A stretch of DNA of 64,000 bases from Mycobacterium bourgelatii (GTDB lineage Bacteria; Actinomycetota; Actinomycetes; Mycobacteriales; Mycobacteriaceae). Below are positions 25,069 through 32,120 of this stretch, piece by piece (position 1 is the stretch's first letter; every line of letters begins with the position of its first letter). The stretch covers positions 3,224,001 through 3,288,000 of the forward strand of contig NZ_BLKZ01000001.1 in assembly GCF_010723575.1 (NCBI RefSeq), in the 5' to 3' direction. The notes under the pieces were generated by a model. The model had not been told where the DNA came from. It made no database searches and saw nothing but the letters and a program-made list of their open reading frames with translations. Position numbers and translations under genes: made by a program.

Positions 25069-26283
25069 TCAAGAAGCGGCTGCGGACCGACTGGTCAGGA
25101 TGGCCAGTGCGAGCGCGGTGATCTCATCCGCGACTCCGGTAAAGCGCGTGAGATGCCATGTGCGCGCGACATCTTCGATAAAGCTGGTTGCCGCCGAAAC
25201 AAGCAGCCGTCCTTGTGCCACAGTGGTTTCCGGGACCAACTTGGCAATCAGTTCAATCCACACGGTGTCGCGATCCGCCTGATTCCGCAGATATGCGTCG
25301 CGGACCTCGCTCGACGCATGCGAAAGTTCGGTAATCGACACCGCGACAAGATCCGGGGCGTCCAGGCTCAGCCGGACATGCCCGTGCACCAGCTGCTGAA
25401 GACGTTGTGCGGCGTCGGGATTCGCTCGCACCGCGCGGATGCACTCAAGGCTGCGCCACTCGTCGAGGCGGCGAATCAGCGCATCGAGGATGGCCTGCTT
25501 AGACGGGAATGACCGATAAAGGCCGGGGCCGGCTATTCCGGCTCCCCTGCCAATTTCGCTGGTGCTGACGGCCGGATAACCCTGCGCCCGGAACAGCCGC
25601 GCGCCCGCGGCCAGCAGAGTTTCATAGCGGGAATAAAGCACAGCTTCGTCGTCCGGCGTTGCTTCGAGCGGTTCCAACTCTGCGACCGGTGCCGTCCTCG
25701 CGGCGGCCATACACGCTTGGTACAGCACATCTTTGAGTTCTTCGGCGGGAAGGGTCAGGTTATGCCTACCCAGGCCGGTCAGCGTGCTGGCCACCGCCCA
25801 CGCCCGCAGTTCCGACTGCGGGGGAGTCAGATCAGGCACCTCCAACAAAACGTTGGCGCGCATGCCCGCGACGATCGTGTTGATTCGGCGCCGGACTTCC
25901 GCGCGGTCCGCCTCGTTGAGGTAACGGGCCTCACGCTGCCACAACACCGTCAAGGAACGTGATGCGATGGCCGCCGTGATGTGGTCCGGCAAATCAAGAC
26001 TCAGCGGCCGCGGCGCCGGCTCCGCCTGGCCCTCGTCAAGACGACGCGCACTCTGATACTGCTCCTGGCCGGTGCGGATCGACTCGGCGAGCAAAGCCTG
26101 CTTGTTGTCGTAGTGCCGATACAGCGCACGTGCGGTGACCCCTGCCGCCTCGGCGATGTCCTCCAACTTGACCGAGTGAAAGCCGCGTTCGATGAACAAC
26201 TTCACGGCCTGATCGAGAATCTGCTGCTTGCGATCCTTGGGCCGGCGGCGGACGGGCTGAACGGTGGTTTCCATGGTCTCCAT
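25069..26283 (-). CDS. mce3R: Mce3R, double-TetR repressor
   Basis: A 404-residue regulator with two TetR DNA-binding regions. The first is at about 15-65 (QQILDQAVKLFIERGFHSVKLEDIA...LYRHYDNKQALL). The second is at about 222-270 (YETLLAAGARLFRAQGYPAVSTSEIG...LYRSFPSKQAIL). This internal duplication is unusual and characteristic of M. tuberculosis Mce3R (Rv1963c, about 406 aa), repressor of mce3 and the Rv1933c-1941 genes. It lies 12 bases downstream of a limonene-epoxide-hydrolase-like gene and is probably co-transcribed with it. In M. tuberculosis mce3R directly faces yrbE3A, as I recall; here about 4.2 kb intervene. Confidence 0.94.
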   Translation of the reverse strand: METMETTVQPVRRRPKDRKQQILDQAVKLFIERGFHSVKLEDIAEAAGVTARALYRHYDNKQALLAESIRTGQEQYQSARRLDEGQAEPAPRPLSLDLPDHITAAIASRSLTVLWQREARYLNEADRAEVRRRINTIVAGMRANVLLEVPDLTPPQSELRAWAVASTLTGLGRHNLTLPAEELKDVLYQACMAAARTAPVAELEPLEATPDDEAVLYSRYETLLAAGARLFRAQGYPAVSTSEIGRGAGIAGPGLYRSFPSKQAILDALIRRLDEWRSLECIRAVRANPDAAQRLQQLVHGHVRLSLDAPDLVAVSITELSHASSEVRDAYLRNQADRDTVWIELIAKLVPETTVAQGRLLVSAATSFIEDVARTWHLTRFTGVADEITALALAILTSRSAAAS

Positions 26284-26295
26284 CGACCTCGCACC

Positions 26296-26688
26296 CTACA
26301 GCTTGAGTCCGCTTTGACTCTCGAAGTCGGCGAGGTCGAAGTAGTCGCTGAAGCGGGTGATCTTGCCGTTCTCGACTTCAAATACGCCGGTCACCGGGAG
26401 CTCGACCTTGCGCCCGTCGTTCATGGTGAAGTAGTCGATGCGCTCGGCGAGCACCAAGCCCGGTTCGGCGGCCAGCCTGACGATGTCTAGCTTGGCGTCG
26501 GAGAACGCTTCCAGGAAGCCCCGGAAGACCGCCCGGATACCGTCGATGCCTTTGATCGGCTCTACTGGCACGTTGTGGTAGACCGCATCGTCGGCGAAAC
26601 CACCGCAGATGGTTTCCAGGTTGCGCCCCTCCCACGACCCGAGGAAATCGCGGACGAGCTTCTCGCTGGCTTCCTTGGTATCGGTCAT
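26296..26688 (-). CDS. Limonene-1,2-epoxide hydrolase-like (NTF2 fold) protein
   Basis: A 130-residue NTF2-fold protein. VRDFLGSWEGRNLETICGGFADDAVYHNVPVEPIKGIDGIRAVFRGF is the LEH/EphG opening. AERIDYFTMNDGRKVELPVTGVFEV then ITRFSDYFD supply an Arg-x-Asp pair and a late Asp like the catalytic triad (Arg99, Asp101, Asp132) of limonene epoxide hydrolase. It may be a cofactor-independent epoxide hydrolase. It sits just upstream of mce3R and probably in the same transcript, so a lipid-epoxide substrate sensed by Mce3R is conceivable. Confidence 0.83.
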   Translation of the reverse strand: MTDTKEASEKLVRDFLGSWEGRNLETICGGFADDAVYHNVPVEPIKGIDGIRAVFRGFLEAFSDAKLDIVRLAAEPGLVLAERIDYFTMNDGRKVELPVTGVFEVENGKITRFSDYFDLADFESQSGLKL

Positions 26689-26722
26689 GCGAAGGACCCC
26701 TCCTGAACTATCGTCGGAGTCT

Positions 26723-26734
26723 CAAGATACATCA
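26723..26734. promoter_or_regulatory. Weak Mce3R-like half element upstream of the epoxide hydrolase-mce3R operon
   Basis: CAAGATACATCA matches the right flank of the yrbE3A element (CAAGGTACATCA) at 11 of 12 bases, and the LLM-operon element (CAAGATACTTTA) at 10 of 12. The left half (CAGTACTAG) is not conserved. A possible autoregulatory site, weak evidence. Confidence 0.3.
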
Positions 26735-26817
26735 ATCAGCACAAATGCACCATTACGTGCTGTTTGTCAAGTTAACAGGGTACGAGCCTTCGTAGCGCCG
26801 ATGGACATATGCTCGGG

Positions 26818-27117
26818 TCAGTCGTCGATGCGCGTCGGTGGGTCGTTGAACGCAAGGCCCCAAGGATGTAGGTCGGGCCCCATCTGTTCGCAGTGCGTCT
26901 CATGTGGCCGGTAGTTGGGGACGGTGCTGACCCCGCTGTACACCACGCAACGCTGCCAAGTCCCGTCGGGCTCGATGGGTCCGTCGCACTTGCTGATGAA
27001 GATGCCGCCGTACTGACAGCCCGCACTGGCCGGCGGCGCAAACGCCACCAGCCCGCCGGCCATGAGCACGAGAGCTAAGCCCCCACCGCAGTACCTAAAC
27101 TTCGCCGACCCACTCAA
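26818..27117 (-). CDS. Small secreted Cys-containing protein (CDGP-type)
   Basis: A 99-residue precursor with a signal peptide: basic FRYCGGG start, hydrophobic LALVLMAGGLVAFA and a cleavage site near PASAG. The mature part of about 65 residues has four cysteines (CQYGG, KCDGPIEPDGTWQRC, HCEQMG) likely paired in disulfides, and the CDGP motif found in several secreted mycobacterial proteins. The start is a TTG preceded by AGGAA, as no ATG or GTG lies ahead of the signal sequence. Sits between mce3R's operon and the LuxR gene. Function unknown. Confidence 0.75.
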   Translation of the reverse strand: MSGSAKFRYCGGGLALVLMAGGLVAFAPPASAGCQYGGIFISKCDGPIEPDGTWQRCVVYSGVSTVPNYRPHETHCEQMGPDLHPWGLAFNDPPTRIDD

Positions 27118-27129
27118 AAGCCCAATTCC

Positions 27130-28308
27130 TCAACTAATTTCAGGCACACTGGCGAGCCGCACATACGCCGAGGCGGCCTCGGCGCGATTCGTCGCATTCA
27201 GCTTGCGCAGCACCCGCTTGACGTGAGATTTCACCGTCCCCGCCGAAATGACCAGCTCGTCGGCGATCTGCTGATTCGTGCGGCCGGCCGCCATCAGCCG
27301 CAGCACCTCGACCTCGCGCCGGGTCAGCATGGTCATCACTCGCGTCTGCACCTCGGCCAGCGAGCGTGCCGCGGGACTGCGCTCGACGGGCTCGATCTTG
27401 CGCAGATCAAGATCCGCATCCTGCAGGGCGCGGGCCGCCTCGTCCGCTGACGCCAGGGCCCGAAGCACCTCCGCGTGCTGGCGGCGCATCCGCTCCAGCA
27501 GCACCGTGCGCTCGTAGGCGTAACCGAAACCTTCGGCGAATGCCCATACCGTGTCGCGATCGATTTCGTCGACCATGCGCCCCGAATAGAGCCGGTCCGC
27601 GTGCAGAAACCCAATCACCTTGCCCGTCGGCATGATCGGCGCCGCCACATAGGAATGGGTCAGCGAGAAATCGACGATGGGCCGGTTGACCCGCGGATCA
27701 TTGCGCGCGTCGCGGACGATCGCCGGCGCGTGCCGGCGGATCATCTGCGTCTCGATCAACATGTGGTCTAACGGCGGGGCAACCGACTGCGCGAACGCCA
27801 CCATCTTCTCCGCGCCCTCAACATCGTCGCCGAAATACGCGGACTCCATGACCATCCGACCCTCATGCACGCGAAACAGCACGGCGCGATCGAAGCCACA
27901 CGATTCCACCATCTCGCGCGGAGCGCGGTCGACGATCGTGGCGACATCGTCGACGGCGCGCAGCTTGCTCAAGCCCTCCTGCACGGCCAATAGCGCGGAG
28001 GTGCGTCGCTTGGCGTCGTCTTCGATCAGCTCCCGTTCCAGCGAGCACAGGTCCAGCAGCGAGTCGAGCGCTAGCAGCGCATCCTCGTTACCCTGTGCCT
28101 CTAACGCGCCGCGCACCGCAGTCGCCTTGGAATCGATGGCTTCCGCGACGACGGCCAACGGATCGTCGGTGGGGTCCACCCCGCAGTCGCGGAACGCTTC
28201 ACGGTAGCGGCGTGCCGCCTCGGTTTCCCGGGCTGGACTCGATGCCCACCCTGGGTGATCTCCCTCTGCCAACGTGCCCAGCGAAACGGAATTGATCACG
28301 ATGCTCAC
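27130..28308 (-). CDS. GAF-domain LuxR family transcriptional regulator
   Basis: A 392-residue regulator. An N-terminal helical region (about 20-120) precedes a GAF-like sensor (FDRAVLFRVHEGRMVMESAYF ... SYVAAPIMPTGKVIGFLHADR, about 145-255). A C-terminal LuxR helix-turn-helix follows (MLTRREVEVLRLMAAGRTNQQIADELVISAGTVKSHVKRVLRKL). GTG 28308 follows GGGAGGA. It is divergent from the P450 operon with 116 bases between, so it is the first candidate to control that operon, sensing a small molecule through the GAF domain. No receiver domain is present, so phosphorelay control is unlikely. Confidence 0.9.
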   Translation of the reverse strand: MSIVINSVSLGTLAEGDHPGWASSPARETEAARRYREAFRDCGVDPTDDPLAVVAEAIDSKATAVRGALEAQGNEDALLALDSLLDLCSLERELIEDDAKRRTSALLAVQEGLSKLRAVDDVATIVDRAPREMVESCGFDRAVLFRVHEGRMVMESAYFGDDVEGAEKMVAFAQSVAPPLDHMLIETQMIRRHAPAIVRDARNDPRVNRPIVDFSLTHSYVAAPIMPTGKVIGFLHADRLYSGRMVDEIDRDTVWAFAEGFGYAYERTVLLERMRRQHAEVLRALASADEAARALQDADLDLRKIEPVERSPAARSLAEVQTRVMTMLTRREVEVLRLMAAGRTNQQIADELVISAGTVKSHVKRVLRKLNATNRAEAASAYVRLASVPEIS

Positions 28309-28424
28309 TGTCCTCCCACAAGGGCCGCGGTGCGACCAAAAAACGAAATTACTCTCGTACGGGGGCAGGAGTCCTCCCCATCGGGGGATCGCTTTGTCGG
28401 CGCCGCAGGAAGAGGCTGGTCGAC
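28309..28424. promoter_or_regulatory. Divergent promoter region LuxR regulator / P450 operon
   Basis: This 116-base gap holds overlapping short dyads: GGGGCAGGA-G-TCCTCCCC (28362-28379, one mismatched pair) and CCCC-ATC-GGGG (28376-28386). They lie 40-60 bases upstream of the P450 ATG. They are candidate sites for the divergent LuxR-type regulator. Confidence 0.4.
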
Positions 28425-29681
28425 ATGTCTTCCACAGCGCTCCCCGCGGCCTCTGCGATCGAACTTCTGACCACCCCCCAGGGCATCGCCAATCCGTATC
28501 CGTTGTACGACGAACTCCGCAAAATCTCTCCCGTTGCGGGATACCGGGATTGGCCGCCCGGGACGGTACCGGGCGCCGACGAACCCGTCACCGCGTGGGC
28601 GCTGTTCCGCTACGACCAAGTGCTGGCGGCAGCCAAGGACAGCACCACCTTCTCATCGCGCGACCCGCTTCAGGAAGCCTCTTCGGCACCCAGCCTCATG
28701 CTGGTCAACACCGACCCGCCCACCCACGAGGTGGAACGGAAACTGGTAAGCCAGGCGTTCTCTCCGCGCCGGGTCAAGCGGCTCGAGGGTTGGCTCAACG
28801 ACCTCGTCCCGCAGCTTCTCGCCAACCTGGGGGACGGCGACATCGAAGTCATGGAATTCGCCGCCGAGATCCCCACCCGGGCCATGGTCCGGTTGCTCGG
28901 CTTGCCTGACGGTGACCATGTGCGCTTCCGCCGGTGGGCCAACGCGTTCATGCTTTCCTCGTCGTTGACGCCCGAAGAGCGCATGGCCAGCAACGAGGAA
29001 ATGGTGACGGCCTTCGCCACGCGCCTCGCCGAGCACACCGCTCGCCTGGCCGAGCGCACGGCGACCGACGGGACCAGCGAAGAGATCGAAGACGCCGAGG
29101 ATCTCATCTCGGCCCTGTTGCGCGCCGAGGTCGACGGGCAGCGGCTCACCCCCGAAGAAATCGTCCGATTCTGCGTGACGTTGGTGGTCGCCGGAAGCGA
29201 AACAACGACGTTCTTGATCGGCAACCTGCTGCACGCGCTGGCCCGGGAACCGGAAGTCCAGCGGCGGGTCCGCGCCGACCGAACACTGCTGAATATCTTT
29301 GTCGAAGAGACACTTCGGCTCGACGGGCCGCCGCAGCGCCTGTTCCGCATCGCCACCCGCGACGTGGAGATCGACGGAAAGTTGATTCGCCAGGGGGAGT
29401 GGGTGGCCCTCTTCTTCGGAGCCGCCAATCGCGATCCCGCAGTGTTTCCCAACCCTGGCCGCCTCGACATCGACCGGCCCAACATCCGCCAGCAACTCTC
29501 GCTGGGGCACGGCCTGCATTTCTGCCTGGGCGCATCGCTGGCCCGCCTCGAGGTCATGGCGGTGCTCAACGCGGTGCTCGACCGGTACCAGACGGTCACG
29601 TTGACCGACGACCCCGGCACCAAGCAGACCGCGAGCCTGTTGACCCACGCGTATGTCCGCCTGCCCCTGCACTTCTCATGA
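28425..29681 (+). CDS. Cytochrome P450
   Basis: A 418-residue soluble bacterial P450. I-helix oxygen-activation motif AGSETTT (256-262), K-helix E295xxR298 (EETLR), and heme loop LGHGLHFCLGASLAR with Cys367. It is the first gene of a three-gene operon with a small NTF2-like protein and a [3Fe-4S] ferredoxin, each overlapping the next by four bases. The ferredoxin is its likely electron donor. The CYP family cannot be assigned by eye. Position between mce3R and the mce3 transporter suggests a lipid or terpenoid-like substrate (inference). Confidence 0.95.
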   Translation: MSSTALPAASAIELLTTPQGIANPYPLYDELRKISPVAGYRDWPPGTVPGADEPVTAWALFRYDQVLAAAKDSTTFSSRDPLQEASSAPSLMLVNTDPPTHEVERKLVSQAFSPRRVKRLEGWLNDLVPQLLANLGDGDIEVMEFAAEIPTRAMVRLLGLPDGDHVRFRRWANAFMLSSSLTPEERMASNEEMVTAFATRLAEHTARLAERTATDGTSEEIEDAEDLISALLRAEVDGQRLTPEEIVRFCVTLVVAGSETTTFLIGNLLHALAREPEVQRRVRADRTLLNIFVEETLRLDGPPQRLFRIATRDVEIDGKLIRQGEWVALFFGAANRDPAVFPNPGRLDIDRPNIRQQLSLGHGLHFCLGASLARLEVMAVLNAVLDRYQTVTLTDDPGTKQTASLLTHAYVRLPLHFS

Positions 29682-30088
29682 CCAGCCAATTAGTTTCGCG
29701 CAACATCGAAGCGACCAAAGCGATCTACGCCGCCGTGCCGGCCGGTGATGTCGACACCGTGCTGCAACACCTCGACCCGGAGGTGCGGATCACCTACTAC
29801 GGCACCGAGAGGATCCCCTACGCCGGCGACTACCGCGGCATCGACCAAGCACTGCAGTTTCTCGCGACGGTCGGGCAGACGGTCGAGGTCCTCGAAATGG
29901 AGCCATGGAAGTTCATCGCGCAGGGTGACGACCTGGCCACCTGGGGTCGGCAGAAGTTCCGACGATTGGCCACCGGACACGAGTGGGAATCCGAGTTCGC
30001 GCACATCATTTCGCTGCGCGACGGGCGTTGGCTGCACTTCCGAGACTTCGCGAATTCCGCACTCGCCCTGGAGGTGTTCAACCGGTGA
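29678..30088 (+). CDS. NTF2-like (SnoaL-type) protein
   Basis: A 136-residue NTF2-fold protein: NIEATKAIYAAVPAGDVDTVLQHLDPEVRITYYGTERIPYAGDYRGIDQALQFL, followed by strands with GDDLATWGRQKFRR and WLHFRDFANSA. Wedged between a P450 and its ferredoxin with ATGA overlaps on both sides, so it must serve the same reaction. It may isomerise, hydrolyse or dehydrate the oxidised product. It differs from the LEH-like protein upstream of mce3R in lacking the clear Arg-x-Asp pair, so epoxide hydrolysis is less likely. Confidence 0.85.
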   Translation: MTSQLVSRNIEATKAIYAAVPAGDVDTVLQHLDPEVRITYYGTERIPYAGDYRGIDQALQFLATVGQTVEVLEMEPWKFIAQGDDLATWGRQKFRRLATGHEWESEFAHIISLRDGRWLHFRDFANSALALEVFNR

Positions 30089-30303
30089 AGCGCTCGCTGA
30101 GGGTCAAGGCGGATCGCGACATCTGCATGTCGGCCGGTCTGTGCGTGATAACGGCCGACGCGTTCTTCGACCAGGACGAGAACGGCATCGTCGTACTCGC
30201 TTCTCAAGACGTGCCGGCCGATCCCCAGTCCGAGCTGGAGCGCAGGGTGCACAACGCGGTCAAGCTGTGCCCGTCGGGGGCGCTTCAGCTGGTGCCGGAG
30301 TGA
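30085..30303 (+). CDS. [3Fe-4S] ferredoxin, P450 redox partner
   Basis: A 72-residue ferredoxin: VKADRDICMSAGLCVITADAFF has C-x5-C, and KLCPSGAL supplies the third Cys next to Pro. The missing fourth ligand makes a [3Fe-4S] cluster likely, as in many actinobacterial P450 partners. It starts with GTG overlapping the previous stop by four bases. It carries electrons to the P450; the reductase is encoded elsewhere. Confidence 0.92.
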   Translation: MKRSLRVKADRDICMSAGLCVITADAFFDQDENGIVVLASQDVPADPQSELERRVHNAVKLCPSGALQLVPE

Positions 30304-30505
30304 GGGGGCCGGTCACGCTCCGTACTGCAGTACTAGCAAGGTACATCATCGGCACCAAGTAGTCATTAGCTTGGATATTTACTGATCAGTTCGCACAGAA
30401 ATGGCGTATTGTCTATGGACATGTTGGGCTTGCGACGCGTACCCTCTCGGATGTCACTCGCCCGCTTCGACCTGTCCGGGGGGACCGCGTGAGGTCTACG
30501 ACGTC
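30304..30505 (+). promoter_or_regulatory. mce3 operon upstream region
   Basis: About 200 bases precede yrbE3A. The Mce3R-type element lies near the start (30328-30340). After it come AT-rich promoter-like bases (30362-30420: TTGGATATTTACTGATCAG, later TATTGTCTATGG). An upstream in-frame extension of yrbE3A into this zone (from 30401) is Cys-rich and unlike YrbE proteins, so it is probably untranslated leader. Confidence 0.55.
30328..30340 (+). promoter_or_regulatory. Putative Mce3R operator (CAGTACTAGCAAG)
   Basis: CAGTACTAGCAAG followed by GTACATCA, and preceded by GTACTG. It is identical to the element before the LLM-monooxygenase operon, in the opposite orientation relative to the gene it precedes. 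It lies 165 bases upstream of the chosen yrbE3A start. Confidence 0.68.
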
Positions 30506-31279
30506 ATGGTGATGGTGGTCGATCAAGCCGCCAAGCCCGTCCGCGCGATGGGCGACTTCTTCGCAATGTCGTTGGACACCTTCGCGTGCATGTTCAAGCG
30601 GCCCTTCGCGTGGCGCGAATACCTGCTTCAGTGCTGGTTTGTGGCTCGGGTGTCGACGTTGCCCGGCATATTGATGACGATCCCGTGGGCGGTGATTTCG
30701 GGCTTCTTGTTCAATGTCCTGCTCACCGATATCGGCGCCGCGGATTTCTCCGGCACGGGCTGCGCGATCTTCACCGTGGACCAAAGCGCCCCCATCGTGA
30801 CGGTGCTGGTGGTCGCCGGGGCAGGCGCCACCGCCATGTGTGCCGACCTGGGCGCGCGGACCATCCGGGAAGAGCTCGACGCGTTACGGGTCATGGGTAT
30901 CAACCCAATTCAGGCGCTGGCGGTCCCCCGGGTGCTGGCGGCGACGACGGTGTCATTGGCCTTGAGTTCGATCGTCACGGCGACCGGACTGATCGGCGCG
31001 TTCTTCTGCTCCGTCTTTCTCATGCATGTCTCGGCGGGTGCGTGGGTGACCGGTCTCACCACGCTCACGCACACCATCGACGTCTTCATCTCGATGATCA
31101 AGGCAACACTGTTCGGGCTGATGGCCGGGCTGATCGCCTGCTACAAGGGCATGTCGGTGGGCGGTGGTCCGGCCGGCGTCGGCAGAGCGGTCAACGAGAC
31201 CGTGGTGTTCGCCTTCATCGTGTTGTTCGTAATCAACATCATCGTAACCGCCGTCGGCATGCCATTCATGGTGCAGTGA
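30506..31279 (+). CDS. yrbE3A: YrbE3A, Mce3 ABC-transporter permease
   Basis: A 257-residue MlaE/YrbE permease with five or six membrane helices. The core WREYLLQCWFVARVSTLPGILMTIPW leads to the family signature around GARTIREELDALRVMGINPIQALAVPRV and ends VAVNIIVTAVGMPF-like (VFVINIIVTAVG). It is one half of the permease dimer of the Mce3 lipid importer. ATG 30506 matches the N-terminus of M. tuberculosis YrbE3A (MV-start before GDFFAM). ATG 30512 is an alternative. Confidence 0.95.
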   Translation: MVMVVDQAAKPVRAMGDFFAMSLDTFACMFKRPFAWREYLLQCWFVARVSTLPGILMTIPWAVISGFLFNVLLTDIGAADFSGTGCAIFTVDQSAPIVTVLVVAGAGATAMCADLGARTIREELDALRVMGINPIQALAVPRVLAATTVSLALSSIVTATGLIGAFFCSVFLMHVSAGAWVTGLTTLTHTIDVFISMIKATLFGLMAGLIACYKGMSVGGGPAGVGRAVNETVVFAFIVLFVINIIVTAVGMPFMVQ

Positions 31280-31301
31280 GGCGGGGTCGTGAGGTGAAGT
31301 C

Positions 31302-32117
31302 ATGACGATCACGAAATCGATTACCGGCGAATGGAACCGGCTCGGCTCCCAGATGCGCTTCTACGTCACCACCCTGACCGGCATCCCGGACGCAGTCATG
31401 AATTACCGCACCGAGCTGCTGCGGGTTATCGCGCAAATGGGTTTGGGCACCGGGGTTCTGGCGGTCATCGGCGGAACGGTCGTCATCGTCGGTTTCTTGG
31501 CCATGACCACCGGTGCAATAGTTGCGGTGCAGGGCTACAACCAGTTCGCGTCGGTGGGCGTGGAGGCTCTCACCGGCTTCGCCTCCGCATTTTTCAATAC
31601 CCGCGAAATTCAGCCGGGCACGGTGATGGTCGCGCTGGCGGCCACCGTCGGCGCGGGCGCCACCGCCCAGCTGGGCGCGATGCGGATCAACGAAGAGATC
31701 GACGCCCTCGAGGTGATCGGCATTCGCAGCGTCAGTTATCTGGCGAGCACCCGAGTGCTGGCCGGAATCATCGTTGCCGTTCCACTGTTCTGCGTCGGAC
31801 TCATGACGGCGTATCTGGCAGCACGCATCGGAACCACCGCCATCTATGGCCAGGGATCCGGCGTGTATGACCACTACTTCAACACCTTCCTACGGCCGTC
31901 GGATGTGCTCTGGTCTTCACTGGAAGTCGTCATCGTCGCGCTCATGATCATGCTGGTGTGTACCTACTACGGGTACACCGCGCACGGTGGGCCGGCCGGT
32001 GTCGGCGAGGCTGTCGGCCGCGCGGTGCGGGCCTCGATGGTCGTCGCATCGATCGCGATCGTCATCATGACGCTGGCGATCTACGGCCAGTCCCCGAACT
32101 TCCACCTGGCGAGCTGA
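31302..32117 (+). CDS. yrbE3B: YrbE3B, Mce3 ABC-transporter permease
   Basis: A 271-residue MlaE/YrbE permease, the same length as M. tuberculosis YrbE3B (Rv1965). The signature LGAMRINEEIDALEVIGIRSVSYLASTRVLAG is present, with several hydrophobic helices (GTGVLAVIGGTVVIVGFLAM and others). Forms the second permease half with YrbE3A; the ATPase MceG is encoded elsewhere. The ATG at 31302 follows GAGGTGAAGTC. Confidence 0.96.
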   Translation: MTITKSITGEWNRLGSQMRFYVTTLTGIPDAVMNYRTELLRVIAQMGLGTGVLAVIGGTVVIVGFLAMTTGAIVAVQGYNQFASVGVEALTGFASAFFNTREIQPGTVMVALAATVGAGATAQLGAMRINEEIDALEVIGIRSVSYLASTRVLAGIIVAVPLFCVGLMTAYLAARIGTTAIYGQGSGVYDHYFNTFLRPSDVLWSSLEVVIVALMIMLVCTYYGYTAHGGPAGVGEAVGRAVRASMVVASIAIVIMTLAIYGQSPNFHLAS

Positions 32118-32120
32118 GAC

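Noticed and set aside
30401..30505. Longer YrbE3A start at 30401
   Set aside because: It adds 35 Cys/Pro-rich residues not found in YrbE proteins. M. tuberculosis YrbE3A begins shortly before GDFFAM.
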